A stretch of 64,000 bases of DNA, from positions 1,116,001 to 1,180,000 of the forward strand of contig JAHBVY010000001.1 of assembly GCA_019637265.1 (NCBI GenBank). The letters run 5' to 3'. The notes below the pieces were generated by a model. It was not told the origin of the DNA and did not search any database. It was given only the letters and a program-made list of their open reading frames with translations. Position numbers and translations under genes: made by a program. Below are positions 1-7,454 of this stretch, one piece after another (the first letter of the stretch is position 1; the number at the start of each line of letters is the position of its first letter). This DNA is from Polyangiaceae bacterium (GTDB lineage Bacteria > Myxococcota_A > Polyangia > Polyangiales > Polyangiaceae).

Positions 1-573
1 AGCGCGCCGCCCGCGTCGGGCGCACCGGGGGCCGCGCCGGCGCCGAGCGGCAGGCCAGGGCTCGCCTCGCGGCCGCCGGACCCAGCGACGGATCGCAGCC
101 TGGACGACGGCATCCTCGAAGCGCGCATCGGTCAGCTCACCTTGGTGGATCTGGGCGCCGACGCGGTGCCGCTCGAGTCGGAGCTCGAGCGCCAGCGGCG
201 CCTCGCTCAAGAAGCGGGCGAGCGCCTGGTGCTGTGGACGGTGGTGCCGCGCTGTCAGCCGTGCCTCGGCGTGGCCGCCGCCCTCCCCGATCCGAAGCTC
301 CAGCGCGCCCTCGGCCCGACGCGGCTCGTGCGGGTCAACGTGCACGAGCACCTGATCGAGCTGGAGCGCCTGAAAATCCCCACGGATAAGATCCCAGGGT
401 TCGCCCTGCTCGGCCCTCGGAGCCGCGCCATCGACTACGTGAACGGCGGCGAGTGGGATGAGGACGTGGTCGACAACATCGCGCCGATACTGGAAAAGTT
501 CGTTCGAGGTGAACTCAAGCAGCGCCGCGAGCGCTGGCGGGGCGGCCGGCGCGACGACGAGACACCGATCTGA
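1..573 (+). CDS. Thioredoxin-fold protein, 5'-truncated by window edge
   Basis: The reading frame is open from base 1 and ends at a TGA at 571-573, so the start codon is upstream of the window; 190 codons are visible. The first ~45 residues are an Ala/Pro/Gly-rich linker. A thioredoxin-like domain follows: a beta-strand (LVLWTVV) leads to a CxxC motif, CQPC, at visible residues 85-88. A later KIPGF segment sits where the family usually carries its cis-proline. The tail is charged (KQRRERWRGGRR). The CxxC suggests a thiol-disulfide or thiol-binding role, but the flanking residues are not those of classical thioredoxin (WCGPC), so the exact reaction is unknown. An internal TTG at 142 is not a credible start, because the same frame is open and protein-like upstream of it. 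Confidence 0.75.
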   Translation, partial: SAPPASGAPGAAPAPSGRPGLASRPPDPATDRSLDDGILEARIGQLTLVDLGADAVPLESELERQRRLAQEAGERLVLWTVVPRCQPCLGVAAALPDPKLQRALGPTRLVRVNVHEHLIELERLKIPTDKIPGFALLGPRSRAIDYVNGGEWDEDVVDNIAPILEKFVRGELKQRRERWRGGRRDDETPI

Positions 574-696
574 CGTCCATCTGAGACGAGCCTCAGCGCG
601 GCGAGGCGGCGCCGATCCCAAGCTCGATTCGAATCGAACGCCGCGCGGCCGCAACTATCGAAGCGCCGCGCGCGGTGAGGTACACTCGCGCGGCCC

Positions 697-2241
697 ATGA
701 TGACGAGCGTCGAAGCAACCCAAGCCCCAGCACCAGCCCCTGGTATCGAGCCGGGGACCTTACGCGCCGCGTTGGAGGCGCAGCGCGCCGGCGGCACACC
801 CTACACCTTGAAGGCGGCGGTCGGCTGGGTGGTGCCCCTCGCGGTGGAGCTCGCGGAGTTTCACGAGGCGGGGGGCGCGGCTTACGTCCACCCGTCGGCG
901 CTCAGCGTCACCTCAGGGGGCGCCCACCTCGACTCCAGCAAGGCAGCCAGCCCACCCACGCTCGCCGCCGATCAGAGCTACCTCGCCCCCGAGGTCCGCG
1001 GCGCCAGTCCGGGCGGCGCCCGCGCCAGCGTCTACGCCATCGGCGCGCTCCTCTACGAGCTGGTGACGCTGCGCACCGTGGGTCCCACCATGCCGCGCCC
1101 GACGGAGGTGGTGCCGACGCTCCCGGCCGAGCTCGAGCTGATCCTGGGTAAGGCGCTGGTCGCCGATCCAGCACACCGCCCTGACGATCTGCGCGCCCTG
1201 GCGCAAGCCATCCATCACCTGGCGCCCACCGGCAGCATCGCGCCGCCGCCCGCCGACGAGTCGCACCTGGACCACGACGGCGCGATGGACGTCGACGTGT
1301 CGCTCTCGATGCTGCCTCCCGCGCCGAGCTTCGCCACCTCCCCTTACGAGGTGGCGGTGCGTGAGGCCGAGCAGCCGCAGGGCGGCCCAGATTCTCACGA
1401 CGAGCTGAGCGCGCTGAAGGCGCGCCTCGAGGCCGATCGGCGGCCGCGCTGGGTGGTCGTGAAGGAGGGCATGGATCATGGCCCCTTCAGCGCGGTGGAG
1501 CTGCTGCAGCAGATCGCCACGCACAGCTTCGTCGAGGCGGACCTGCTGAAGGACAACGTCAGCCGGGAGGAGCGCCCCATCAAGGACTGGGAGGACTTCG
1601 CCGTCTTCGCGCAGCACGCGCGGCGCCATCGTGATATCCAGGCGGAAAAAGTCGCCATCGAGCAGGTGGTGGTGAGCGAGAAGAAGTCCACCCGCAGCAA
1701 GGCGATCATCGGCGCCGCGGTGGTCTCCGTGCTGGTCGCCGTGATGGCGGTGTGGCTCTTCACCCAGCAAGGCGCGAAGGACGACACCGTGGCGGTGCAC
1801 GGGGAGAACGTCACCAACATCGAGACCCAGGGCGGGATCCACATCGACCCGAAGAAGGCGCGCCCCGGCGCGGGCAAGGGCGTGGTCAGCACCACGGCCG
1901 ATGGCACCCCCATCTTGTCCGGCGGCGGCAGCTGTGAGAGCGCGGTCGCCGCCTACAACGAGGTGATCTCGCTGGGGCAGAAGGGGCAGGCGGACATCAC
2001 CCGCGGGCAGTATGCCGCGGTGCTCAACAACGGGAGCTACGTCGCGGCCTGCGGGGCGCCCTCGAGCATGGCGGTCAACGTGTGCGCCGCGGTGCAGAAC
2101 GGCCGCGCGGTGGGCGTCACCGTCACCACCAACCCGAGCAACCCGGGGATCGCGAGCTGCATCGCGGGGCGCGTGCGCGCCATGTCCTTCCCCTCGAACC
2201 CGAAGCTCGACGTGGCCCGCACCACCTTCGCGGCAGAGTGA
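697..2241 (+). CDS. Kinase-like (pseudokinase) membrane protein with GYF_2-type domain
   Basis: 514 residues, ATG at 697 (a second ATG follows directly). Residues ~60-175 resemble the C-lobe of a Hanks-type Ser/Thr kinase: SYLAPEVRG (APE motif), a VYAIGALLYELVT helix (equivalent to DVWSLG) and a terminal HRPDDLRAL segment. I see no glycine-rich P-loop, no VAIK lysine, no HRD and no DFG, so it is probably catalytically dead. A GYF_2-like module follows at ~251-303 (WVVVKEGMDHGPFSAVELL), then one membrane span at ~336-356 and a C-terminal, probably periplasmic domain at ~411-514 with four cysteines. Myxobacterial signalling proteins often join these parts; a bacterial GYF_2 domain would bind a peptide or protein partner. 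The role is probably scaffolding or sensing at the inner membrane (inference). Confidence 0.7.
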   Translation: MMTSVEATQAPAPAPGIEPGTLRAALEAQRAGGTPYTLKAAVGWVVPLAVELAEFHEAGGAAYVHPSALSVTSGGAHLDSSKAASPPTLAADQSYLAPEVRGASPGGARASVYAIGALLYELVTLRTVGPTMPRPTEVVPTLPAELELILGKALVADPAHRPDDLRALAQAIHHLAPTGSIAPPPADESHLDHDGAMDVDVSLSMLPPAPSFATSPYEVAVREAEQPQGGPDSHDELSALKARLEADRRPRWVVVKEGMDHGPFSAVELLQQIATHSFVEADLLKDNVSREERPIKDWEDFAVFAQHARRHRDIQAEKVAIEQVVVSEKKSTRSKAIIGAAVVSVLVAVMAVWLFTQQGAKDDTVAVHGENVTNIETQGGIHIDPKKARPGAGKGVVSTTADGTPILSGGGSCESAVAAYNEVISLGQKGQADITRGQYAAVLNNGSYVAACGAPSSMAVNVCAAVQNGRAVGVTVTTNPSNPGIASCIAGRVRAMSFPSNPKLDVARTTFAAE

Positions 2242-2345
2242 GCCTCGCCGCTACGTGGGGCTGGCCGCCAGGCCCGCGTGACCCGCACCGCCTTCGCAGC
2301 GGAGCGAGCCCCGCCGCTACCGCGTAGGGCTGGCCGCCAGGCCCG
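2216..2345. repeat. Direct repeat of ~65 bp spanning the end of the preceding gene
   Basis: A stretch that includes the last codons and stop of the preceding gene (about 2216-2278) recurs with substitutions at about 2282-2345. Both copies run through CCGCACC(A/G)CCTTCGC, a GCCGCTAC segment and GGGCTGGCCGCCAGGCCCGC. The second copy has lost the stop codon (GAG TGA became GAG CGA). This looks like a local tandem duplication of the gene's 3' end. Confidence 0.7.
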
Positions 2346-2370
2346 CTTCGTGAGGCAGCGGAAGCGCCCC

Positions 2371-2558
2371 AAACCCGCCCAAGCTCACCAGCGGCCTTGC
2401 GGCGCGGTCCGGCTTTCGGCAGCCTTGCGGTCGTTCGTCGATGGTAGGGGCGGGTTTCAAACCCGCCCAAGCTCACCACCGGCCTTGCGGCGCGGTCCGG
2501 CTTTCGGCAGCCTTGCGGTCGTTCGTCGATGGTAGGGGCGGGTTTCAAACCCGCCCTT
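2371..2558. repeat. 88-bp tandem repeat carrying REP-like palindromes
   Basis: Two nearly identical 88-bp units start at 2371 and 2459, and a third unit is begun at 2547. Each unit contains GGCCTTGCGGCGCGGTCCGG and ends in the palindrome GGGCGGGTTT-C-AAACCCGCCC (2448-2468 and 2536-2556) preceded by GTCGATGGTAG. The same palindrome recurs elsewhere in the window (24172-24192, 26844-26864, 42351-42371). It lies just upstream of the SctJ-like gene, and a spurious frame runs through it, so that gene's start has to be taken downstream. Confidence 0.85.
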
Positions 2559-2605
2559 CTCCCGATGCCTCGCCGACGAGCAGAGCCTGCCAACAGAGTG
2601 AAGCC

Positions 2606-3403
2606 ATGATGAACAGGGGAGCTGTCCGCGCCTGGCGCACCGTGTGGCTCGCGCCGCTCTTCTTGCTCGGGTGCGCGGTGCCCGTCGCGGCCGATTTGGA
2701 CGAGGCGGGCGCCAACCGCGTGGTGGTGGCGCTGGAGTCGCGCGGGGTGGTCGCCGACAAAGAGGCGGACCCCACGGCGGAGGGGCGCTGGCGGGTGATG
2801 GTGGCGCGCGACGACGCCAGCGCGGCGATCGGCGCGCTCACTCAAGAGAGCCTGCCCGCCCCGGAGAGCCCCGGGGTGCTCGAGTCGATCGGCCAAGGCG
2901 GGCTGGTGCCCAGCCGCAGCTCGGAGCACGCGCGGCTGGTGGCCGGCACCGCGGGCGAGCTCGAGCGCTCCTTGCGGCAGATCGACGGCGTGCTCGGGGT
3001 GCGCGTGCACCTCGCGGTGACCAGCGCCGATCCGCTCGACATCGGGGGCACGCCCGAGCCGCCCTCCGCCAGCGTGCTCTTGCGTTACCGCGGGGCAACG
3101 CCGCCCATCGCGCCGGAGGAGGTCCAGCGCCTGGTCGCCGGCGCCGTGCCCAAGCTCGAGGCAGCGCGCGTCGCGGTGGTCGCCACCAGCGTGCCAGCGC
3201 CGCCCCAATCCCCCGAGCGTGAGCTCGCGCGCTTCGGCCCGGTGACGACCACCCGCTCGTCGCTCATGCCGCTGCGCGCGGGGGTCGGCGTCGCCATCCT
3301 CCTCAACCTCTCGCTGTTCGCCCTGCTTTGGTTCGTGGCGATGCAGCTCCGGCGCACCCGCGCCGAGCTCGAGCAGGCGCGCGCGCAGGGCCCGGCGGAG
3401 TGA
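2606..3403 (+). CDS. sctJ: SctJ/YscJ (EscJ/FliF-family) type III secretion ring lipoprotein homolog
   Basis: 265 residues from the ATG at 2606 (2609 is also possible). The frame is open further upstream but only through the tandem repeat, and this start places a lipoprotein signal peptide at the N-terminus with lipobox LLGC (Cys ~23). The mature part follows the SctJ pattern: a first small ring-building domain (DEAGANRVVVALESRG, residues ~32-80), then a second (ERSLRQIDGVLGVRVHLA to the AVPKLEAARVAVVA segment, ~115-195). A hydrophobic span at ~224-248 is followed by a basic cytoplasmic tail. SctJ normally forms the inner-membrane ring of a type III secretion basal body with SctD. No other secretion gene lies within this window, so the protein is isolated here. 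It is separated by 7 bp from the ATPase gene downstream and is probably co-transcribed with it. Confidence 0.8.
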   Translation: MMNRGAVRAWRTVWLAPLFLLGCAVPVAADLDEAGANRVVVALESRGVVADKEADPTAEGRWRVMVARDDASAAIGALTQESLPAPESPGVLESIGQGGLVPSRSSEHARLVAGTAGELERSLRQIDGVLGVRVHLAVTSADPLDIGGTPEPPSASVLLRYRGATPPIAPEEVQRLVAGAVPKLEAARVAVVATSVPAPPQSPERELARFGPVTTTRSSLMPLRAGVGVAILLNLSLFALLWFVAMQLRRTRAELEQARAQGPAE

Positions 3404-3410
3404 GCCTCTG

Positions 3411-4145
3411 GTGATCGAGCTCCGCGGGATCCAGAAGACCTTCGATCGCCCCGTGCTGAAGGGGGTGGATCTATTCGTCCCCGAGGGCTGCCTGTATGGC
3501 CTCGTGGGCCCCGGCGCCAGCGGCAAGAGCGTGCTGCTCAAGGTGATGACGGCCCTGTTGCGCCCCGAGGCAGGCTCGGTGCGCATCGCCGGCAAAGACG
3601 TGCTGTCGCTGAGCGATCTCGAGCTCCAAGAATTCCGTAAGGGAATAGGGATGCTGTTTCAGAACAACGCCCTGTTCGACTTCATGACGGTGGGCGAGAA
3701 CATCGCCTTCCCGCTCAGGCGCTTGTTCGACTTACCCGAGGAGGAGATCACCGCGCGCATCGAGGAGCGGCTCCGGGTGGTGTCGCTCCCTGGCTTCGAA
3801 GATCGCCTCCCCGCGGGGCTCAGCGGCGGACAGAAGAAGCGCGTCGGGGTCGCCCGCGCGACCATCGCCAAGGCGCCCATCGTGCTCTACGACGAGCCCG
3901 CCGCCGGGCTCGACCCCGTGACCAGCCAGAAGATCTTCGATCTGCTCCGCGCCGAGCAGCGCGCCACCGGGGCCACCGTGGTGATGGTCTCGAGCGACCT
4001 CGATCGGCTGCTGCCCGTCACCGACCGCATCGGGATGATGTACCGCGGCGAGCTGATCTACGACGGCACCACTGAGGACGCGCGCCAGAGCAGCAACCCC
4101 TACGTCTACCAGTTCATCAACGGCCTCCCCGAAGGCCCGCTATAA
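3411..4145 (+). CDS. ABC transporter ATP-binding protein, MlaF/MCE type
   Basis: 244 residues, GTG start at 3411, 7 bp after the SctJ-like gene. All ATPase motifs are visible: Walker A GPGASGKS (33-40), Q-loop (MLFQNNALFD), signature LSGGQKKR (~137-144), Walker B VLYDEP (~158-163) and a D-loop AAGLDP. The switch position reads MVSSDLDRL, so the usual H-loop histidine appears to be replaced by serine. The N-terminal segment and the ALFDFMTVGENIAFPL region are typical of ATPases that energise MCE (Mla/Mce) lipid transporters. No MlaE-type permease is next to it. It could work with a permease encoded elsewhere or with the SctJ-like lipoprotein (inference from linkage only). Confidence 0.85.
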   Translation: MIELRGIQKTFDRPVLKGVDLFVPEGCLYGLVGPGASGKSVLLKVMTALLRPEAGSVRIAGKDVLSLSDLELQEFRKGIGMLFQNNALFDFMTVGENIAFPLRRLFDLPEEEITARIEERLRVVSLPGFEDRLPAGLSGGQKKRVGVARATIAKAPIVLYDEPAAGLDPVTSQKIFDLLRAEQRATGATVVMVSSDLDRLLPVTDRIGMMYRGELIYDGTTEDARQSSNPYVYQFINGLPEGPL

Positions 4146-4174
4146 GCGCGCCAGCGAAGCCACCCAACGTCGAT

Positions 4175-4204
4175 GGTAGGGGCGCGGCACGCTGCGCCCC
4201 TACC
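4175..4204. repeat. REP-like palindrome, possible terminator
   Basis: Perfect 10-bp arms GGTAGGGGCG / CGCCCCTACC around a 10-base loop, 30 bp after the stop of the ATPase gene. No T-tract follows, so it is better read as a member of the dispersed GTAGGGGC palindrome family than as a classical intrinsic terminator. A degenerate partner (GGGCGCAGCACGCTGCGCCCC) lies at about 4314-4334. Confidence 0.7.
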
Positions 4205-4209
4205 AACGC

Positions 4210-4376
4210 TGACGGTCAACCGTACGAACAGTCAGCCCTACGAACGGCCAACCGCGCGAAACGGTCAGCCGTGCGGACGGTCAGCCGCACGCCCGTTCGC
4301 GCGACAGACGGCCGGGCGCAGCACGCTGCGCCCCACACGTCGACGATGGTAGGGCACCCTGACGGTCAGCCGTGCA
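4210..4376. repeat. Array of short palindromic units (ACGGTCAACCGT-like)
   Basis: Units resembling GACGGTCAACCGTACGA begin at about 4210, 4227, 4244, 4260 and 4277, with periods of 16-17 bp, and one more stands alone at 4361. The best copies have the inverted arms ACGGT / ACCGT around two bases. They lie between the convergent ends of the ATPase gene and the coiled-coil gene. This could be an operator array, a transcription-end structure or simple tandem expansion; nothing in the sequence decides between these. Confidence 0.65.
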
Positions 4377-4378
4377 GC

Positions 4379-5143
4379 TCAGAGACAAGAGCAGAGCGGA
4401 TCGCCGGGAGCGCAGTTGCACGGCTTGGCCTTGGGCGCCGGCGCGCTGCCACTCGCTGGGCGTGGGCCACCGGAGCCGAGGGCACCGCGCGCCTTCTTGG
4501 TCTCCGCCTGAGCGGCCTCGAGCTGCGCCTTGAGCACCGCGCGCTCCGCGTCGCTCTTCGCGGTCTTCAACGAAGCCTGCAGCTCCTCTTCGCGCTTCTC
4601 CTTCGCCTTCAGATCCTTCTGAAGCTGATCGAGCTGCTCCTGGATCCGCTGACGCTCGAGCTCGGCGACGCGCTTCTCCTCGGCGGCGCGCTGGTTGTTG
4701 CGATACACCACGAAGCCAGTGACGCTGCCGCCGATCAGCGCGGCGGCCAGGATGGAGCCGACGGCGATCTTGAGCTTCTTCTTGCCCTTGTCTTGGGCCA
4801 GCTCCGCCAGCTTGCGCTCGTGCTCCTGCTGGGCGGCGAGCGCTTCCATGCGGGCGCGCTGCTCTTGCTCGGCGCGCGAGCGCTCGATCTCAGCCTGCTT
4901 GACGGCCTCGACTCGAGCCTCCTCCTCGCGGCGGCGTGCCTCCTCTTGGCGGCGGCGCTCCTCCTCCTCACGGAGACGGCGCTCCTCCTCCTCACGCGCC
5001 TGACGCTCCGCCTCCTCACGAGCGCGGCGCGCTTCATCCTCGCGAGCTTGCGCGTCCGCCTCCTCCTTGGCGATGCGATCCTCCTCGAGGCTCATCAGCT
5101 CCTTGAGGGAGAAGAGAACCGAGCTTTCCTTCTCTTCGGCCAT
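4379..5143 (-). CDS. Coiled-coil membrane protein with Cys-rich C-terminus, function unknown
   Basis: 254 residues, ATG at 5143. Residues ~20-120 are a highly charged Glu/Arg/Ala coiled coil (runs such as REEEERRLREEEERRRQEE). One membrane span follows at ~125-147 (LKIAVGSILAAALIGGSVTG). A second coiled coil covers ~150-218, then an Ala/Ser/Pro/Gly linker, and the protein ends in CNCAPGDPLCSCL with five cysteines. There is no signal peptide, so the first coil is probably cytoplasmic and the Cys-rich tail periplasmic. The layout recalls TolA-like or tip-link proteins, but no family signature is recognisable. The N-terminal SVLFSLKELMSLEEDRI segment may be a short interaction motif. Confidence 0.75.
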   Translation of the reverse strand: MAEEKESSVLFSLKELMSLEEDRIAKEEADAQAREDEARRAREEAERQAREEEERRLREEEERRRQEEARRREEEARVEAVKQAEIERSRAEQEQRARMEALAAQQEHERKLAELAQDKGKKKLKIAVGSILAAALIGGSVTGFVVYRNNQRAAEEKRVAELERQRIQEQLDQLQKDLKAKEKREEELQASLKTAKSDAERAVLKAQLEAAQAETKKARGALGSGGPRPASGSAPAPKAKPCNCAPGDPLCSCL

Positions 5144-5811
5144 GAGCGGCTGGACTCCTTAGCTAAAGCACACGGGCGTGCGGTGGGTGCGCGCTCCAGG
5201 TGAGCGCTGACTCGAACAGGGTTCAGACCTCGGCGCCGGGGAGCGATGCACCACGAGCGCCGACCTGAGGCGTGACCCAACGCGGGCCACAGCTGGCGAA
5301 TAGCAATCCGAGACTCAGGTCGTCAACGGGCCAGCAAGGGAAAGCCGTAGAAAAGCGGGCGCCGCGCTCGGCGCGATGCGTCCTGGTGCCATGGCCCAAC
5401 TCGAGCCACCGCCAAGCCGATGTGGTGAGCGCCGTCCTCGCGTCGTGACGCCAAGCCATGAAAGCCTGAGCCATGAAGCCTGAGCCGTGAGGCGAAGCCG
5501 CGCGCGCATGGGCACTCCGACGCGCAGCCACCGCTCCTCCTTGGGTGGATAATTCTGGGTGGATATACGCGTACCCTAGCGTTGCTCACGAGCGCCCTGG
5601 CCCAGACGCCTGCTGAATCCACAGGTTTTTTTGGGGGGGGTTCGCGTCCAGCGCGACACAGCGGGTGGCACCCCGGGCCTGGAGCGTGTCCCTGCGAGGG
5701 CAGCATGAGCCGTCGCGCTCCATCCAGCGGCGCGCGGCGTCGGGCGCTGGATGCGAGCACCTGACGTCGGTGCTCGCTTGACCTCCGCGGTGGACACCGT
5801 AGCGTTGTGGG
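5144..5811. other. 668-bp intergenic region without a recognisable gene
   Basis: No frame here has convincing codon use or a recognisable product. Near 5450-5500 a short phrase (CATGAAGCCTGAGCC) is repeated imperfectly. At 5626-5640 there is a T7G8 tract, one of the dispersed T/G motifs of this window. At its downstream end TTGACC (5778-5783), 16 bp and TAGCGT (5800-5805) could be a sigma-70-like promoter whose transcript would begin almost at the ATG at 5812. That promoter call is weak. Confidence 0.5.
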
Positions 5812-6390
5812 ATGCGCTGGTGGCGGTCGGGCTGGACATGGCTGGGAGCCGCGCTCGTCGCGTGCTCGGGACCGCAATCACCGGGTCAGCTCGGGGATGA
5901 CTGCTTCCGCGCGAACGACTGTGACTATGGCCTCGCCTGCGTCGAGGGGACCTGCTCAGACGACCTCACGGGGTTGATCTCCACGGTGGATGGCCCGGCG
6001 GGGGGTGCGGGCGGCACGGACCCAGCAGGCGGCGCGGGCGGCACGGACCCAGCAGGCGGCGCGGGCGGCACGGATCCAGTAGGCGGCGCGGGCGGCACCG
6101 GCGCGGTGGGCGGCACCGCTGGGATCGGCGGCTCCGGCGCGGCAGGTGGCTCCGGCGCCACCGGTGGTACGGGCGGCACGGGAGCGTCCGGTGGCACGGG
6201 CGGTACGGGTGGCACCGGGGCTTCAGGCGGCACGGGTGGGACCGGCGCGTCCGGTGGAACGGGGGCTTCGGGTGGCACCGCGGGCGCGGGCGCATCCGGC
6301 GGCACGGCGGGCGCTGGAGGCACCGCAGGCACCGGAGGCGGTGGCACCGGCGGTGTGGCGGGCACTGGCGGCGCCGCTGGGGCCGGCTGA
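5812..6390 (+). CDS. Small lipoprotein: Cys motif followed by Gly/Thr-rich tail
   Basis: 192 residues. A short signal peptide ends at lipobox LVAC. The next ~40 residues hold a compact Cys motif (CFRANDCDYGLACVEGTC), common in myxobacterial surface lipoproteins. From about residue 63 to the end it is only low-complexity repeats: three GGAGGTDPA units, then GGTGGTGAS-type repeats. Such Gly/Thr linkers normally join the membrane anchor to a C-terminal domain; here the protein stops at the linker, so it may be a truncated or minimal member of its class. The product would be tethered to a membrane. Function is not deducible. Confidence 0.65.
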   Translation: MRWWRSGWTWLGAALVACSGPQSPGQLGDDCFRANDCDYGLACVEGTCSDDLTGLISTVDGPAGGAGGTDPAGGAGGTDPAGGAGGTDPVGGAGGTGAVGGTAGIGGSGAAGGSGATGGTGGTGASGGTGGTGGTGASGGTGGTGASGGTGASGGTAGAGASGGTAGAGGTAGTGGGGTGGVAGTGGAAGAG

Positions 6391-6410
6391 GCCGTTCGTC
6401 AGCTAGACTG

Positions 6411-7433
6411 CTACTCGCGCCAGAACAGCTTCCAGGGGTTGTGCTTCAGATCGCGCACCATCTCCTGGAGGTCGTCGTAGAGCGCCTCGTCCATCACCAG
6501 GGCGCCCACGCTGCCCTTGCCGCGCTTCACGTGGGCGATGATGCTCTGAGCGTCCGCCGTCGCGAGCTTCGCGCGCCCCGTCAGCTCGCTGGCGTCCTTC
6601 GTGATCTTGTCGATACGAGCCAGCTGCTCGGGGCGTGAGAGCTCCCCCGTGAGCTTCTTGGTGTCGGCGATCACGGCGCGCCCGTCGGTCATCATCGGCC
6701 CCAGGTGCCGGTTCACCGTCACCGTGGTGGTCTCCACGTTGTTGATGATGCGGTTGATCTGCGGGTTCTCCACGTAGCGACCACGGGCGCTCTTCAGCGT
6801 GTCGTTCGCCTCCACCGTGAGCGTCTCCACGTTGGTGACGATGTTGTCGAGCTTCTTGCTATTTTCCTTGAAGAAATTCCCGGTGCCGGTGAGCGTGTTG
6901 TGGAGACCGTCGAAGGTCTCGCTGATCTTCTTCTCGTTCTTGGTGATGCCGGTGTAGGCGGCGTGGAGCAGCTCGTAGCTCTCCGCGAGCAGCAGATCGA
7001 GGCGCGGGGGGCTCACGCCGTCCACCTCGGCGCCGTCTTGGAGCACCGGCCGATCGTGAGAGCCAGGATCCACCGCGAGGAACTGCTCACCCAGCACGCC
7101 CTGGCTGGTCACGTACCAGCGGGAGTTCTCGAAGATCGCCTGCTGGTAGCGGGTCTCTATCTTCGCCACCACCAGGATGGGCGGCAGCGGTTGGTTCGTG
7201 GCGGCGTCCACCTGACCCCCGCGGAACTCGATCTCATCCACCACGCCGATCTTCTTGCCGGCGATGCGCACGGGGGAGCCCGTCTGCAGGCCCCCCGGGT
7301 TCTCGAAGCTCACCCGCACCTTGTAGGTGGGCTCGAAGCTGAGCCCGCCCATCACCAGCATGAAGCCCCCGAGCAGCCCGAGCGCCACCAGGATCAGGAT
7401 GCCGACCTTCACTTCAATCGAACGCTGACTCAC
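6411..7433 (-). CDS. mlaD: MCE-domain lipid-transport protein (MlaD-like)
   Basis: 340 residues, GTG start at 7433, 21 bp after the ATPase gene that precedes it on this strand. An N-terminal membrane anchor (~10-30, VGILILVALGLLGGFMLVMGG) is followed by an MCE domain at ~36-125 (YKVRVSFENPGGLQTGSPVRIAGKK and VLGEQFLAVDPG are its typical landmarks). The remainder to ~310 is predominantly helical. MCE proteins form hexameric rings that carry phospholipids between inner and outer membranes. The protein is longer than E. coli MlaD (~180 residues) and nearer in layout to the longer MCE proteins of other diderms. It pairs with the adjacent ATPase, but no permease gene lies between them or nearby. 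Confidence 0.9.
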   Translation of the reverse strand: MSQRSIEVKVGILILVALGLLGGFMLVMGGLSFEPTYKVRVSFENPGGLQTGSPVRIAGKKIGVVDEIEFRGGQVDAATNQPLPPILVVAKIETRYQQAIFENSRWYVTSQGVLGEQFLAVDPGSHDRPVLQDGAEVDGVSPPRLDLLLAESYELLHAAYTGITKNEKKISETFDGLHNTLTGTGNFFKENSKKLDNIVTNVETLTVEANDTLKSARGRYVENPQINRIINNVETTTVTVNRHLGPMMTDGRAVIADTKKLTGELSRPEQLARIDKITKDASELTGRAKLATADAQSIIAHVKRGKGSVGALVMDEALYDDLQEMVRDLKHNPWKLFWRE

Positions 7434-7454
7434 GTTGAGGCCTCCGCTTCGAGC

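Noticed and set aside
4210-4295. Short repeats considered as a CRISPR array
   Set aside because: Units abut with a 16-17 bp period and no variable spacers, and no cas gene is present.
4271-5203. 310-residue plus-strand frame over the coiled-coil gene
   Set aside because: A leucine-rich pseudo-protein produced by reading the Glu/Arg coiled coil backwards. The minus strand has a coherent membrane span and Cys tail.
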